From Flaccisagitta enflata (lineage: Eukaryota > Chaetognatha > Sagittoidea > Aphragmophora), in assembly GCA_965153355.1 (NCBI GenBank), contig OZ231128.1:33914001-33978000 (forward strand): DNA of 64,000 bases. Direction: 5' to 3'. A model generated the notes under the pieces. It did no database searches and had not been told where the DNA came from. It was given only the letters and a program-made list of their open reading frames with translations. Shown one piece after another: positions 21,706 to 34,194 of this stretch (the first letter of the stretch is position 1; the number at the start of each line of letters is the position of its first letter). Both the position numbers and the translations under genes were made by a program.

Positions 21706-21769
21706 GAAATCCATGATGGCAAACCTAAAGGAAAATCAGAATGTAATAAATGAGCAAGTAAAAGAATTC

Positions 21770-22535
21770 ATCAACTCCAATCCTCTATATAAATCGCCTT
21801 AGTCCTAGTAACATAACTACATTAATCAGCTAATATCTTATAAACCAGACTTCAGATTTCATTCGAATTTTGCAGGGGCAGTTCAATTAATGTCTTTTAC
21901 TTGTATACCAAATTAAAAAAGAATTCACATAACTTTGCTACCCTTTGCCTATGTAAACTGCCTAAATCATAGTAACATATTACTACATAAGCTAAGATCT
22001 CATAAACCAGAATTCAGATTTAATTCGAATTTTGCAGGGGTTATTTATTTACTACCCTCTACTTGTGTACCAAATAAGAAAAAAATTCACTTGCCGTTAC
22101 TACCCTTTGCCTATGTAAATTGCCTAAGTCCTAGTAGCATACTACTACATAAATATGCTAATATCTCATAAACCTAACTTCAGATTTAATTCGAATTTTG
22201 CAGGTGTTGTTTACTTACTACCCTCTACTTGTATACCAAATTTTAAAAAAATTCATAAACCTTTACTACCCTCTACAAATGTAAACCACTGAAGTCCCAG
22301 CTAAATATTACTACAAAAATAATAGGCAAAGGGTAGTAAAAGTTAGTGAATTTTTCTGAAAATTGGTACACAAGCTCCTATTGATGTATAAACAACAGCA
22401 AAGTTTCATAAAATTCTGAAGTCTGGTTCCAAAAATATGAGAAGCTTTTAAACAGACAGTCAGACAGACGACAGACAGACTACACATCACTGCTACCTCA
22501 TAGTCACCGACAAAAACTGTTCGTCGGGGACAATA
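21770..22535 (+). repeat. Dispersed repeat of 130-150-bp tandem units with a 3' hairpin
   Basis: Four degenerate units share actaccctttgcctatgtaa, ctcataaacc and gaattttgcagg. The copy ends in ACAGACAG words and a hairpin gtcaccgac...gtcggggac (22503-22531). A relative at 41370-41925 ends in GTCCTCGACG...CGTCGAGGAC. Confidence 0.7.
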
Positions 22536-23202
22536 ACAAAGTTATGCAAATTTTTCACTTTTAGGAGGTAGGCCAATTCGGCCGTTTAGCATGCTAAAAT
22601 CTTAATGAATCACAATCATATATTGAGTCCTTCCATTTAGAGATTTCATACTAAGTTTCAACCAAATTGGTTGAAATTGCCGAAGTTATGCACATTTTCC
22701 ACTTTTAAGCTGGTAGGCTGGGTGGGTGGTAGGCTGGTTTGGCTGGTTACTAACCAGTGGTTAGCATGCCGAAATCTCTATAAATTGCAAACATATGTTG
22801 AGTCCTTCCATTTAGAGACTTTAAACCTAGTTTCAACCAAATTAGTTGAAAAATTATGGAAGTTTTTCACTATAAGGCTGGTAGGCCAGTTTGGCCGGTT
22901 AGCATGCTAAAATCTTTACCAATCAAATACATATGAGTTCTTCCATATAGAAACTATATACCAAGTTTCAACCAAATTGGTTGAAAGATGCCTAAGTTAT
23001 GCACATTTTTCACTTGTAGGCTGGTAGGCTAGTTGGGTGGTAGGCCGGTTTGGCCTGTTAGCATGCTGAAATCTATTCCAATCATATACATAAGTTGAGT
23101 CCTTCTACTTAGAGACCACATACCAAGTTTCAACCAAACTAGTTTAAAAATGCCAAAGTTATGCACGTTTTTCACTTTTAGGATAGTAGGCTGGTTGGGC
23201 CA
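22536..23202 (+). repeat. Left part of a dispersed repeat split by the 12.4-kb element
   Basis: Tandem units of about 150 bp with gttatgcacattttccactt, gctggtaggctgg and gagtccttccatttagagac. It resumes at 35580. The complete arrangement, without the insertion, is at 46709-47489. Confidence 0.85.
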
Positions 23203-24020
23203 CACAACGCAAATGATAGTGATATTAATTCCCGGGAGTGATTCCTTGTCATTCCTGAATTCCTGATTCCTGACTCCCGATTCAGGAATGAGAATGATAT
23301 TTATCATTCGATTCCTGGGAATTCCCGGGAATTTAAAGTAAAGGTTCCACAACACAGTTTAAACGGCTTTTCCTAATAGATAAAAACGGGTCCTCTAATG
23401 TGGTTATATGGCCCGTTTTCACATGAGGGACCCGAAAAAACGGGTCCTCTGACTGAAAAAAACGGGTCCTCTGACTAAAAAAAACGGGTCCACTGACTGA
23501 AAAAAACGGGTCTTCTTGACTGAAAAAAACAGGTGCCACTAACAAGTGTCAACTACCCCACACAAGTTTCAACTAACCCTCTGAGCTGGATCAACATATA
23601 TGCTTTAAATGCTTAAGCATAGGGCCCCGCGCCTTAGGGGGGCCCCGCACTTGCCCCCCCCTTGAAAAAAAGAAGAGAGAAAAAAAAAAAGAAGAAAAAA
23701 AAAAGGAAAGGATGAGAAAAAAAGAAAAAGAGAAAGAAAGCAAAAGAAATTAAGAAAGAAAAAAAAAAAAGAACAAATAAAATGGAAAGGGAAAGAAAGA
23801 AAAAAATGAAAAAAAAAAATGAAAAAAAAATGAAAGAAACAACAGACATTTTAGCTAAAACAGAAAAAAATTCCAGCTTAAGAAGGGGAAAAAGCAAGAT
23901 ACATGGTCTGAAGTGAGAGATAAGCAGTTGGGAAGGCGGAGGTAATGCAGGCAAGAAATAAGGAAAAGATGAAAGAACAAAGGAGTAATGATGAAAGAAA
24001 GTTAAAAAATAAAGATTTTT

Positions 24021-24424
24021 AGTCGCGTGCACTCAACTCTACACCCCGCTTTGTCGGTCCGTTGGTCCGTCCGTCTGTCCGTTGGTCCGTCCGTCTGTCA
24101 CACTTTACTTTTTTGTAATATAACGTCGATTCTTAGGTCATTCTAAGTCCGTTTTAGTCATTAATAGTTATTCTAAGTCATATTGAGTCATTCTAAGTCA
24201 TTTTAAGTCATTCTAAGTCATTTTAAGTTATTTTAAGTCATTTTTGGTCATTAGGTTTTTTAGGCATTTTAAGTCCTTTTTGGACATTTTATGTCATTCT
24301 AAGTCATTCTAAGTCACTCTAAGTCATTCTAAGTCATTCTAAGTCATTCTAAGTCATACTAAGTTATTCTAAGTCATTCTTACCCTGTAAATCTCGCATG
24401 CGACTTATAGGTGTTGGCCTTGTT
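24021..24424 (+). repeat. Hairpin-ended repeat with AAGTCATTCT tandem core
   Basis: Begins agtcgcgtgcactcaactct, then GTCCGT runs, gtaatataacgtcgattctt, about 20 tandem 10-mers (aagtcattct) and the end cgcatgcgacttataggtgttggccttgtt. A near-identical copy lies at 38560-38968. Confidence 0.85.
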
Positions 24425-24946
24425 TAATCAGTAAATAATTGAATCAACAACTTCTTTTGAAAAAAAACTAAAGCGAAAAACTTTTTTGAAAAATATGCTG
24501 ACTTTCACAACACCCTGATTTTATTCTTTTTATATTTGGAATTACAATGATCTACGATCGATTCTTGCCTTATTCTCCAAAATTTTCGTTTATGACCTCA
24601 TGAACGGGCATATCGCTCATTTCTTCATTGAGTTTTTAGGGCTTGATTGATTTTTAAGCTGCTACGTCATTCTTTTCTATAGCGCAGCCAGCCTTCCTTT
24701 GGTGGTGATTGAATATGTTACCTCAGTCCCTTTGTCACTTATTTGCAAACATAGAAGTGCTATTTTTAGGTGCGCTTACGTACCTCAATAACCGGTTATG
24801 TTTTTCTATTGGTTGATCGGTCAGTCGGTTGGTCCATCACGAAAACGTTTGACAATCCACACAGAACACTTACTGGCCTACATGGCCTTGACCATGTTCG
24901 AAGGCGTTTTTCTCATCCTTATCAACCGATTTCAATCGGCGTATTT

Positions 24947-25148
24947 AGTCGCGTGCTACGCGACTCTACAACCCGCTTTGTTGGTCCATCGGTCTGTCCG
25001 TCCATCCATCTGTCCGTCAAACTTTACTTTTTTTGTTTTTTTGCGGTGTTTGGCATCACTGCTCCTGCCCAAATGATTAGGCAGCCTAAAATAGAGCCCC
25101 TGCCCACCCGCACACAACTGGGCTAACCGTGTATCCGGCCATGTTTTA
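24947..25148 (+). repeat. Short hairpin-ended repeat copy
   Basis: agtcgcgtgctacgcgactc start, GTCCGTCC core, end gtgtatccggccatg. Same family as 24021. Confidence 0.75.
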
Positions 25149-25682
25149 GATGCATCCTTGCTCCTCTATGGGACATGTCCATTTATTGGTTGGTTGGTCG
25201 GTAAGTCAAACAAACATCCAACTCCCAAAATCTGAAATTCTGTCAACAGAAAAGCAGTCAACCTTTTAATTCTTTCGTACCTTTGACCATTCTTTCATTC
25301 ATTCATTCAGTTTAGCATATATGCCATTTGGGCCTTTAGGCCCGTTAGCCCCTATATCCTATCCCCTATTATTTCCATTTCCAACTACGCAATCAAAACC
25401 ACATTTGAATACAACCACAACTTTTAAAATATGAGGGTTATAAAAAGGGATCTCAATTTGGGTGCGGCATTACACCTAACAAATTGAGATCGCCATTCTC
25501 TTTTCTTGCAGGTAATATTTGTCGTCCATCTTTGTTATTGGCAATTTATTTAGTTCATTGTCTATCCTTGTCTGTCTTTATCATCAACATTACACCTATA
25601 ACAAATTGAGATCGCCTTTCTCTTTTCTTGCAGACAGAAAAAGGCTACGAAGGAAGAAACCTGTCTAACTCTTTCTTTTACT

Positions 25683-25724
25683 TGGTGGCAGCGGTTGGAT
25701 TCGAACCCACGCCTCCGAAGAGAC
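25683..25724 (-). pseudogene. 3' half of a tRNA-Leu carrying CCA, fused to an ATTC microsatellite
   Basis: Minus strand reads gtctcttcggaggcgt, then gggttcgaatcc, aaccgctgcc and ACCA. This matches the long variable arm, T-arm and 3' acceptor of animal tRNA-Leu. The 5' half (acceptor, D-arm, anticodon) is absent and replaced by (ATTC)n. CCA is not genomically encoded in animal tRNA genes, so a reverse-transcribed mature tRNA or fragment is the likely source. One T-stem pair is mismatched (CCAAC instead of CCCAC). Confidence 0.7.
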
Positions 25725-25855
25725 ATTCATTCATTTATTCATTCATTCATTCAGTCATTTATTCATTCATTCATTCAGTCAGTCATTCATTCATTCATTC
25801 ATTTGTTCATTAGTTCATTCATTCATTAGTTCGTTCATTCATAGAATCATTTATT
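25725..25855 (+). repeat. ATTC microsatellite
   Basis: (ATTC)n with TTTATTC and GTCA interruptions; an earlier smaller tract is at 25290-25310. Confidence 0.9.
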
Positions 25856-26547
25856 AGGTGCGACAAAGAACCTCTATAACTGGCTGTGTCCGTCGGTCGG
25901 TTGGTTGGTCGGTTGGTCTGTCTGTAACGCATTCGTTCGACGATCCACATGTCGCACCTTATTGGCCTACTTGGCCTTGTTCATAAGAAACGCTCATAAA
26001 ATGAAAAAAAAAGTTACAAAGGAAAAATATTTATTTTTCCGTTTCAAATTCGATTCTCTCAAATCTCGATAAGTAGATGCTGTAACATAAGATTTTTCAT
26101 AAACAAAAATTCCGCTTCCAAACAAAAAATCGATTGTAATTCGCACTCGATTCAGGGTGACAAGCTTACATGATCTTGTCTTATATTCTTTAAAATTTGC
26201 TAAGAACATTTTATTAGCTCTCTGAAAAGTTATGATTTTCTATTTTAAAAAAATCATAAAAGGTCGAAGTGGTCCAAATTTTTTTGCATGCAATTTTTAA
26301 ACTATAAAAAAAACAGAGATCAGATTGCACTCATCTTGCAGATTTATAAAATTTTGATCGATTTGTTTTTTTTTTTAATTTGATGCTTTTCTTGAAAACA
26401 AAAGATTTTTGTAGTAGTTTTTTTCAAAGTTTCTTTAAAAGCTAAGATATCCTTGGTTGAAGGTAAATTCTTTCAAGATGAGGTAATGATATGAGGCCTG
26501 ATATGTCTGATCTTAAGTTTGAGGCAGGTTGTAACTTGCAAAGCAAA

Positions 26548-27040
26548 CAAGGCCAATACCTATAAGTCGCGTGCAAGACATGCTGACTTAGAATGACTTA
26601 AAATGACTTAAAATGCCTGAGTGACATGGAATGACTTAAAATGACTTAAAATGACCAAAAAGGACTTAAAATGACAAAATGACCTAATGATCAAAAATGA
26701 CTTAGAATGACTTAAAATGACTTAAAATGACTTAAAATGACTTAAAATGAATCAAAACGACTTAAAATGACTTAGAATGACTTGAAGAAATAACAAGGCC
26801 GGATACACGGCCATCAGTTGCGGACGGGTGGGCAGGGGCGTAAATGCGCGTTTTCCCACTTTTTGACTCGTGCTTACGGACCAACCAACGGACGGACGGA
26901 CAAAGCCTCTTATAGAGTTGCGTGTCCGCAACTAAAAATGATAAAAAAAGTAAAATGTGACCAACCAACCGGCCGACCGACCGGTCAACCAACCGATGGA
27001 CAAAGGGGGTTGTAGAGTCGCGTGCACGCAACTAAAAAGA
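26548..27040 (-). repeat. Inverted composite of hairpin-ended repeats
   Basis: Minus-strand copies of the same family placed head to tail: ACTTAAAATG 10-mer core (26580-26780), then the GGCCGTGTATCC...TTGCGGAC type (26790-26935) and a GTGCACGC-type end near 27020-27035. Confidence 0.8.
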
Positions 27041-27289
27041 GAAAGAAAAAAAAGATTGTTAGGGATGAGAGAGAATAAAAGGGATGAATTTATGTGAAAT
27101 TCATATGCATTTTTAGCAGGTAAGCGTAGCTAGAAAAACAAATTGTTTTCAGGAAGCAAATATATTTGTTAAGCCCTGTAGGATGCGAGGGGGTGGCGTG
27201 GGAAAGGGGGGCCCCGCGCCCCTGGTTACGCATAGGGCCCCGCACCTTGTTGATCCGGCTCAGCTAACCCTCAAAAGTTTTGATTACTA

Positions 27290-29145
27290 ACCACAAGTGT
27301 GGACTACCCCTGCAAGTGTCCACTACCCCTGGCAGGTGTTGACTACCCCCTGTAAGTGTTGACTAGCCCCCACAAGTGTTGACTAGTCCCCACAAGTAAT
27401 AACTACCCCTTGCAAGTGTTGACTACCTCCTGCAAGTGTTGAATACCACCAGCAAATATCCATTACCCACAGCAAGTGTCAACTACCCCACGCAAGTGTC
27501 AACTTCCCCCCCGCAAGTGTCAACTACCACCCGCCGGTGTCAACTACCCCCCGCAAGTGTCAACTACCCCCCGCAAGTGTCAACAACCCCCCCGCAAGTG
27601 TCAACTACCCCCCACAAGTGTCAACTACCCCCCGCAAGTGTCAATTACCCCCTGCAAGTATCGACTACACCCCGCAAGTATCTACTACCCCCTGCAAGTA
27701 TGCAAGTATCAAATACCCCCAACAAGTGTCGACTAACCCCAACAAGTGTCCACTACTTCCAACAAGTGTCCACTACTTCCAACAAGTGTCAACTACCCCT
27801 AACAAGTGTCCAATACCCCCAACAAGTGTCCACTACCCCCAATGACTGTCCACTACCCCCAACAAGTGTCCACTACCCCCAACAAATGTTGACTACCCCC
27901 AATAAGTATCCACTACCCCCAACAAGTATCCACTACCCCAACAAGTGTCGATTACCCCCAACAAGTATCCACTACCCCAACAAGTGTCCACTACCCCCAA
28001 CAAGTGTCAACTACCCCCAATAAGTGTCGACTACCCCCAACAAGTGTCAACTACCCCCAACAAGTGTCAACTACCCCCAACAAGTGTCAAAAACCGCCAA
28101 CAAGTGTCGACTACCCCCAACAAGTGTCGACTACCCCAAACAAGTGTCGACTACCCCCAAGTGTCGACTACCCCCAACAAGTGTTGACTACCCCCAACAA
28201 GTGTTGACTACCCCCAACAAGTGTTGACTACCCCCAACAAGTGTCGACAACCCAAACAAGTGTCGACTACCCCCAACAAGTGTCGACTACCCCCAACAAT
28301 TTTCGACTATCCCTTACAAGTGTCCAATACCCCCAACAAGTGTCCACTACCCCAAACAAGTGTTGACTACCCCTTACAAGTGTCCAATACCCCCAACAAG
28401 TGTCCACTACCCCCAACAAGTGTCCACTACCCCCAACAAGTGTCCACTACCCCCAACAAGTGTCCACTACCCCCAACAAGTGTCCACTACCCCCAACAAG
28501 TGTCCACTACCCCCAACAAGTGTCGACTACCCCCAACAAGTGTCCACTACCCCCAACAAGTGTCGACTACCCCCAACAAATGTCCACTACCCCCAACAAG
28601 TGTCGACTACCCCCAACAAGTGTCGACTACCCCCAACAAGTGTCGACTACCCCCAACAAGTGTCGACTACCCCCAACAAGTGTCGACTACCCCCAACAAG
28701 TGTCAACTACCCCCAACAAGTGTCGACTACCCAAACCAGTGTCCACTACCCCCAACCAGTGTCCACTACCCCCAACCAGTGTCCACTATCCCCAACCAGT
28801 GTCGACTTCCCCCAACAAGTGTCGACTACCCCCAACAAGTGTCCACTACCCCCAACAAGTGTCCACTACCCCCAACAAGTGTCCACTACCCCCAACAAGT
28901 GTCCACTACCCCCAACAAGTGTCGACTACCCCCAACAAGTGTTGACTACCCCCAACAAGTGTCGACTACCCCCAACAAGTGTCGACTACCCCCAACAAGT
29001 GTCCACTACCCCCAACAAGTGTCGACTACCCCCAACAGGTGTCCACTACCCCCAACAAGTGTCCATTACCCCCAACAAGTGTCGACCACCCCTAACAAGT
29101 GTCACTACCCCCAACAAGTGTCCACTACCCCCATCGCAATTTCCT
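27290..29145 (+). repeat. 20-bp satellite array (CAAGTGTCGACTACCCCCAA)
   Basis: About 90 copies of a 20-mer, more homogeneous to the right (28400-29050). C/G/A variation sits at the TGTC(C/G/A)ACTA position. Open frames across it translate into TPNKC/PLPPTSV repeats because 20 bp cycles the three frames; these are not genes. Confidence 0.95.
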
Positions 29146-30555
29146 TTTTGACATGATCAATAATGTGTCTGGGGGGTCCAAATCCATAGTTAGCCAATCT
29201 TAATGGGCCCTCAATTTTGGTTTCGCATTTGAGCCTTATTTGCATAAATTTAGAATTTTCACAATTTTTTATTTTTTTGCTTGAAATCTCTTTTGCCAAC
29301 CTCCCAGGGGCTGTTCCATCACATTACAACCAATCGATATGATCTGACCCCATTTTTCAACTCATAAAAGCATTTTTTAGTATCTTGCTCAAAATGTCCA
29401 ATAATTTAAAATGTCCGAAATTCTTTTTTTTCCTCTCTGGTCCTCCAAAAAAGGGCAAGGATTGCAATTTCTAAGGTTTTTTCATAGCTCTGCCTCTATT
29501 AGAAAGATTTGTAAGGAAAATCTCTTTGGCAGATGATAAGGGTTTTAACGGGAGGTGGGTAAGTCATGGCTGACATGGCTGGGACAAATGAAAATGTCCA
29601 ATAATATGAAATGTCCGAAATTCATTTTTTCTGTTTAATACTGGATTAGGTAAGTCAAATGTCAAACATTGATGTCCGTCGTTTACCTCGTATTGCAGCA
29701 ATCAAAAATGGGTGTTCATTGCACTATTCTTTGTTTTCATCTATTTAGAATCTAGTGTTTATTGCATATCGTCATAGTTACGCCAATTTTAATCGTTTTT
29801 CCCTTTTCTTTTTGCAGGGGTTACCCGGTTAGATGTGACAAACTTTTTGCTGCTATGATGTCAAAATGTTAACAAATGGTTCATTGTGACAATCCAAGCA
29901 ACTGAAAGGGCTGATGAGTAACTGAAATGATTTTATCGATCAAATAAGCGCCTATTACATCTTTGTTACATAATAATCATGGTATGAGATTCCATAAAAA
30001 TATACAGTTTCTTTTTTAATATCAACCAAATCAATTCTTTTTTGATATTAATCCCTTAAACTCGTCTTATCCTCATGTAAGTAGAGGATATTTTAACATT
30101 TTTACTATATTTTAGAGAGAAACAAACCAAAAATGACATAATAGCCTTAAAAATTGACCCTAGGAGCGTGTTGGTGAAAATCACCAGAAAAAAAAACTGA
30201 AAAAAAGAAAAAAAGAATGAAGAGTTAAAATGAAACATAAAAAGTAAAAAATAAGAAACTTCAAAAAAGAATAAAAAAAAGTTAAGTCCATACAATCTAT
30301 TCATAAAAGTTATCAACTTTTTTTTCATAATTCTAAAATGATCACAGAACATTTCCCATGAATGAAAGAAAAGATATGGAAAAAAAACTATTTCCACCGA
30401 AGACGGATAGATAAGGAGTGGGAGATGGAGGAAGAGGAGGAGGAGGAGTAAGAGGAAGAGGCAGAGGGCCGGGATAAGCATCGGGTCCCGGCAATTCGGG
30501 ACAAGGTGATGTCCCGGCATGTCGGGGCCTCGGGACCCAAGTCCCGCCAGGCATT
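29146..30555. other. Unique-looking spacer between inverted satellite arrays
   Basis: About 1.4 kb, AT-rich, containing two copies of aaaatgtccaataat(t/a)t with aaatgtccgaaattc (29391-29425, 29588-29622), and a GA/GGA-rich stretch at 30420-30470. No convincing coding frame or RNA gene. Confidence 0.6.
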
Positions 30556-31975
30556 GGTCAACACATGTGGGGGGTAGTCAATACTTGCAGGGATAGTCAA
30601 CACTTGTGAGGGGTAGTTGACACTTGAGGGGGGTAGTAAACACTTGTGGGGGGTAGACATCAATTGCAGGGGGTAGTTGACACTTAGGGGGGGAGTAGAC
30701 ACTTGTGGAGGGTGGTGGACACTTGGGGGGGTAGTCTACACTTGTGGGGGGTAGTCGACGCTTGTGGGGGGTAGACAACACTTGTGGGGGGTAGACAACA
30801 TTTGCGGGGGTAGTCAACATTTGCGGGGGTAGTCAACATTTACGGTGGGTAGTCAACCCTTGCAGGGGGTAGTCAACACTTGTATGGGGGTAGTTGACAC
30901 TTGATGGGGTAGGCAACAATCGCAGGGGGAAGTTGACACTTGAGGGGGGTAGTAGACACTTGGGGAGGGTGGGGAACACTTCCCAGGGTGGTTGACACTT
31001 GTGGGGGGTAGTCAATACTTGCCAGGGGTAGTCAATACTTGCTGGGAGTAGTTGACACTTGAGGGGGTAGTAGACACTTGCTGGGGGTAAGGGGCACTTG
31101 CGGGGGCAGTCAATGGACACTTGAGGCGGGTAGTTGACACTGGCAGGGGTAGTCAACATTGTGGGGGTAGTCAACATTGTGGGGGTAGTCAACATTTGGA
31201 GGGTAGTCAACATTCGCGATGGGAAGTCAATACTTACAAGTAGTAGTTGACACTTAGGGGGTAGTCAACACTTGCCGGGGATAGTCAACACTTGCTGGGG
31301 GTAGTCAACACTTGCTGGAGGTAGTCGACACTTAAGGGGGCTAGTAGACACTTGCAGGGGGTAGGGGACACTTACGGGGGTGGTTGACACTTGTAGGGGG
31401 TAGTCAACACTTGCTGGTGGTAATCAAGACTTACTGGGGGTAGTGGACACTTGAGGGGGGTAGTAGTAACTTGCAGGGGTGGTCAACACATGTGGGGGGT
31501 AGTCAATACTTGCAGGGATAGTCAACACTTGTGAGGGGTAGTTGACTCATGAGGGGGGTAGTAAACACTTGTGGGGGCTAGGCATCCATTGCAGGGGGTA
31601 GTTGACACTTGAGGGGGGTAGAAGACACTTGTGGAGGGTGGTGGACATTTGGGGGGGGTAGTCTACACTTGTGGGGGGTAGTCGACGCTTGTGGGGGTAG
31701 ATAACACTTGTGGGGGGTAGACAACACTTGCGGGGGTAGTCAATATTTACGGTGGGTAGTCAACCCTTGCGGGGGGTAGTCAACACTTGCATGGGGGTAG
31801 TTGACACTTGATGGGGTAGGCAACAATCGCAGGGGGAAGTTGACACTTGAGGGGGGTTGTAGACACTTGGGGAGGGTGCTAGACACTTGCGGAAGGTAGA
31901 CAACACTTGTAAGGGGTAGTCGACGCTCAGGGGGGGAAGTGGACACTTGGGGGGGTAGTCAACACGTACAGTAGG
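30556..31975 (-). repeat. Same satellite in opposite orientation (gtagtcaacacttgtggggg)
   Basis: Degenerate 20-23-bp units, the reverse complement of the 27290-29145 array. Internal higher-order duplication: 30550-30990 and 31490-31880 share the same order of variants. A short remnant is at 32850-32885. Confidence 0.92.
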
Positions 31976-32235
31976 TAGTTTTGCATGGGTAGACTTGGAC
32001 TCGAAAGTTTTCCTAGGTCAGTCAGTAGCTCAATCTTTTGCATGGACCTGCTCAGCGCTTTCAATAATGCACATTTCAAATTTCAAGGTTCTAGCTCAAA
32101 TACTTCGGAAGTTATGAGCATTTGTTTGAACCATATCAAACTGAAAAAGTTCCAGGAGAATTTTTAAACTTTCTTTGAAAATATGGCCGGCAGTGAATTT
32201 CAACAGAGTCCAAGTTTCTTGAAAAAAAAGTAAAG

Positions 32236-32615
32236 TTGCAGGATTTTGGATCTAGGCAAATCAAACAATTTCCTATTGATTGCACCCTACTTTTAAAAAC
32301 CATTTTTCAAAAAAATATTTTGTGATTTTTTTTCAAGTCCCCAACGTGCGGAACAAAAATTTTCTAAGTTTTTTGAAAAAAAAAATGAAAATACAAGATT
32401 TTGGATCTAGGCAAATCAGAAAATTTCCTATCGATTGCACCCCACTTTTAAAAACCATTTTTCAAAAAAATATTTTGTGATTTTTTTTTTAAGTCCTCAA
32501 CGCGTGACACAAAAATTTTCAAAGTTTTTTTGAAAAAAGTGAAAATGCAAGATTTTGGATCTAGGCGAATCAAACAATTTCCTATCGATTGCACCCCACT
32601 TTTTTTTTCAGAAAA
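32236..32615 (+). repeat. Three tandem copies of a 155-bp unit
   Basis: Each unit begins gcaggattttggatctaggc and contains ttttcaaaaaaatattttgt. Copies start near 32236, 32392 and 32548; the third is incomplete. Confidence 0.85.
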
Positions 32616-33345
32616 AAATCCTCATTAAGGGCTTTTTTTGGGGCCCTTAGGGGCCCCTAAGACGTTCAAAATTTTGGTTAATGAGATCAACAGAGTTATG
32701 TGCATACACCAAGGTATCTTTCAGGACCAAATTAAGGCTGATTAATTAGACCTCAAGCTCATGCCGTTAATCCCTCTGGCCCGGCCGCATTTAAAAGAGA
32801 AATCGGAAAATTCACCAGGACTCAGATTCCGGATGTAAGGTCAATCTCTAGCATGGGGTAGTCCACACTTGCAGGAGGTAGTCAACATTTACATATAGTT
32901 AAAGGAGACTACACATCACCTCTATGATATATACCAACTTATCCTCTGTGTTTATAAATCACAACCAAGTAATGATGGTGATGGGACCCGTTTTTATGAC
33001 ACTTAGAAAATAAAAAACGAGTCCATGAACTGTAAAAACAGGTCCCAAAACGGGTCCCCTAATGAAAAACAAGTAAAAAAAACGGGTCCCATAACCAAAA
33101 ACGGGTCCACGTTAATTTACCTCAAACTATCTTGTGGGTTCCCTTTCTTTTTATGGTTTAAAGTGAGGTTTTTTGGACACTATATTGTCTTCCGATTAAT
33201 TAATGAAGGTAGCAGGGAGGCGAGATTTACTCATTTGATAATTGGCTAATCAAAAACAGTCAAAGCTTATCTTTTAAGCGAGTTTTCTATCATGAAAGTC
33301 AAGGAAGTATTACGTCATAGTACGAGAGAGAGAGACCAACCTCTA

Positions 33346-33460
<115 letters not shown>

Positions 33461-33559
33461 TGAACCAGCAAATGAAGGAACAAAAGTAAAAAAGCTAAAA
33501 TTTACAAAACAAATGAAAGAACAAATGAAAGAATGAACGAATAAAAGAACAAAAGCTAA

Positions 33560-34190
33560 ATTTTTTTTTGCCCAAACTTTTTCTCGCTAAAATCTTTTCT
33601 TGCTAAATTTTTTTCTCGCAAAAATTTTTTCTCATTAAAATTTTTTCTCCTAAATTTTTTTTTTGCTAAAATTTTCAAAAAAATTTTTAAAAAAATTTTT
33701 TTCTCGCTAGAATTTTTTTTGCAAAAATTTTTTTTCGCTAAAATTTTTTTTTGCTAAAATTTTTTTTGCTAATTTTTTTTGCTACTCTTTTTTTTTGCTA
33801 AAATTTTTTCTCGCTAAAATTTTTCATACTAAAATTTTTCTCGCTAAATCTTTTTCTCGTTACAACTATTTTTTACTGAAATTTTTCTCGCTGAAAACTT
33901 TTTCGCTAAAATTTTTCTTGCTGAAATTATTTCTCGCTAAAATTTTTTCTCTCAAAAATTATTTTCTCTTAAATTTTTTTTGTTAAAATTTTCAAAAAAA
34001 TTTCTATTTTTTTTTTTTTTTGCTAAAATTTTTTTGCTAAAATTTTTTTTCGTTACAATTTTTTTCGCTAGAATTTTTTTTCGCTAAAATTTTCCATGCT
34101 AAAATTTTCTTGCCAAATCTTTTTTCCGCTAAAATTCTTATTTGCTAAAATTTTTCTTGCTAAAATTTCTCGCTAAAATTTTTTCTCGCT
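33560..34190 (+). repeat. T-rich degenerate tandem repeat (tttttctcgctaaaa)
   Basis: 16-20-bp units built on TTTTTCTCGCTAAAAT with variable T-runs; grades into the next satellite. Confidence 0.85.
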
Positions 34191-34194
34191 AATA

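Noticed and set aside
27436-29156. Long open frames of Pro/Thr/Cys repeats (up to 311 aa)
   Set aside because: They are the 20-bp satellite read in all three frames; several overlapping frames are open at once with the same peptide words.
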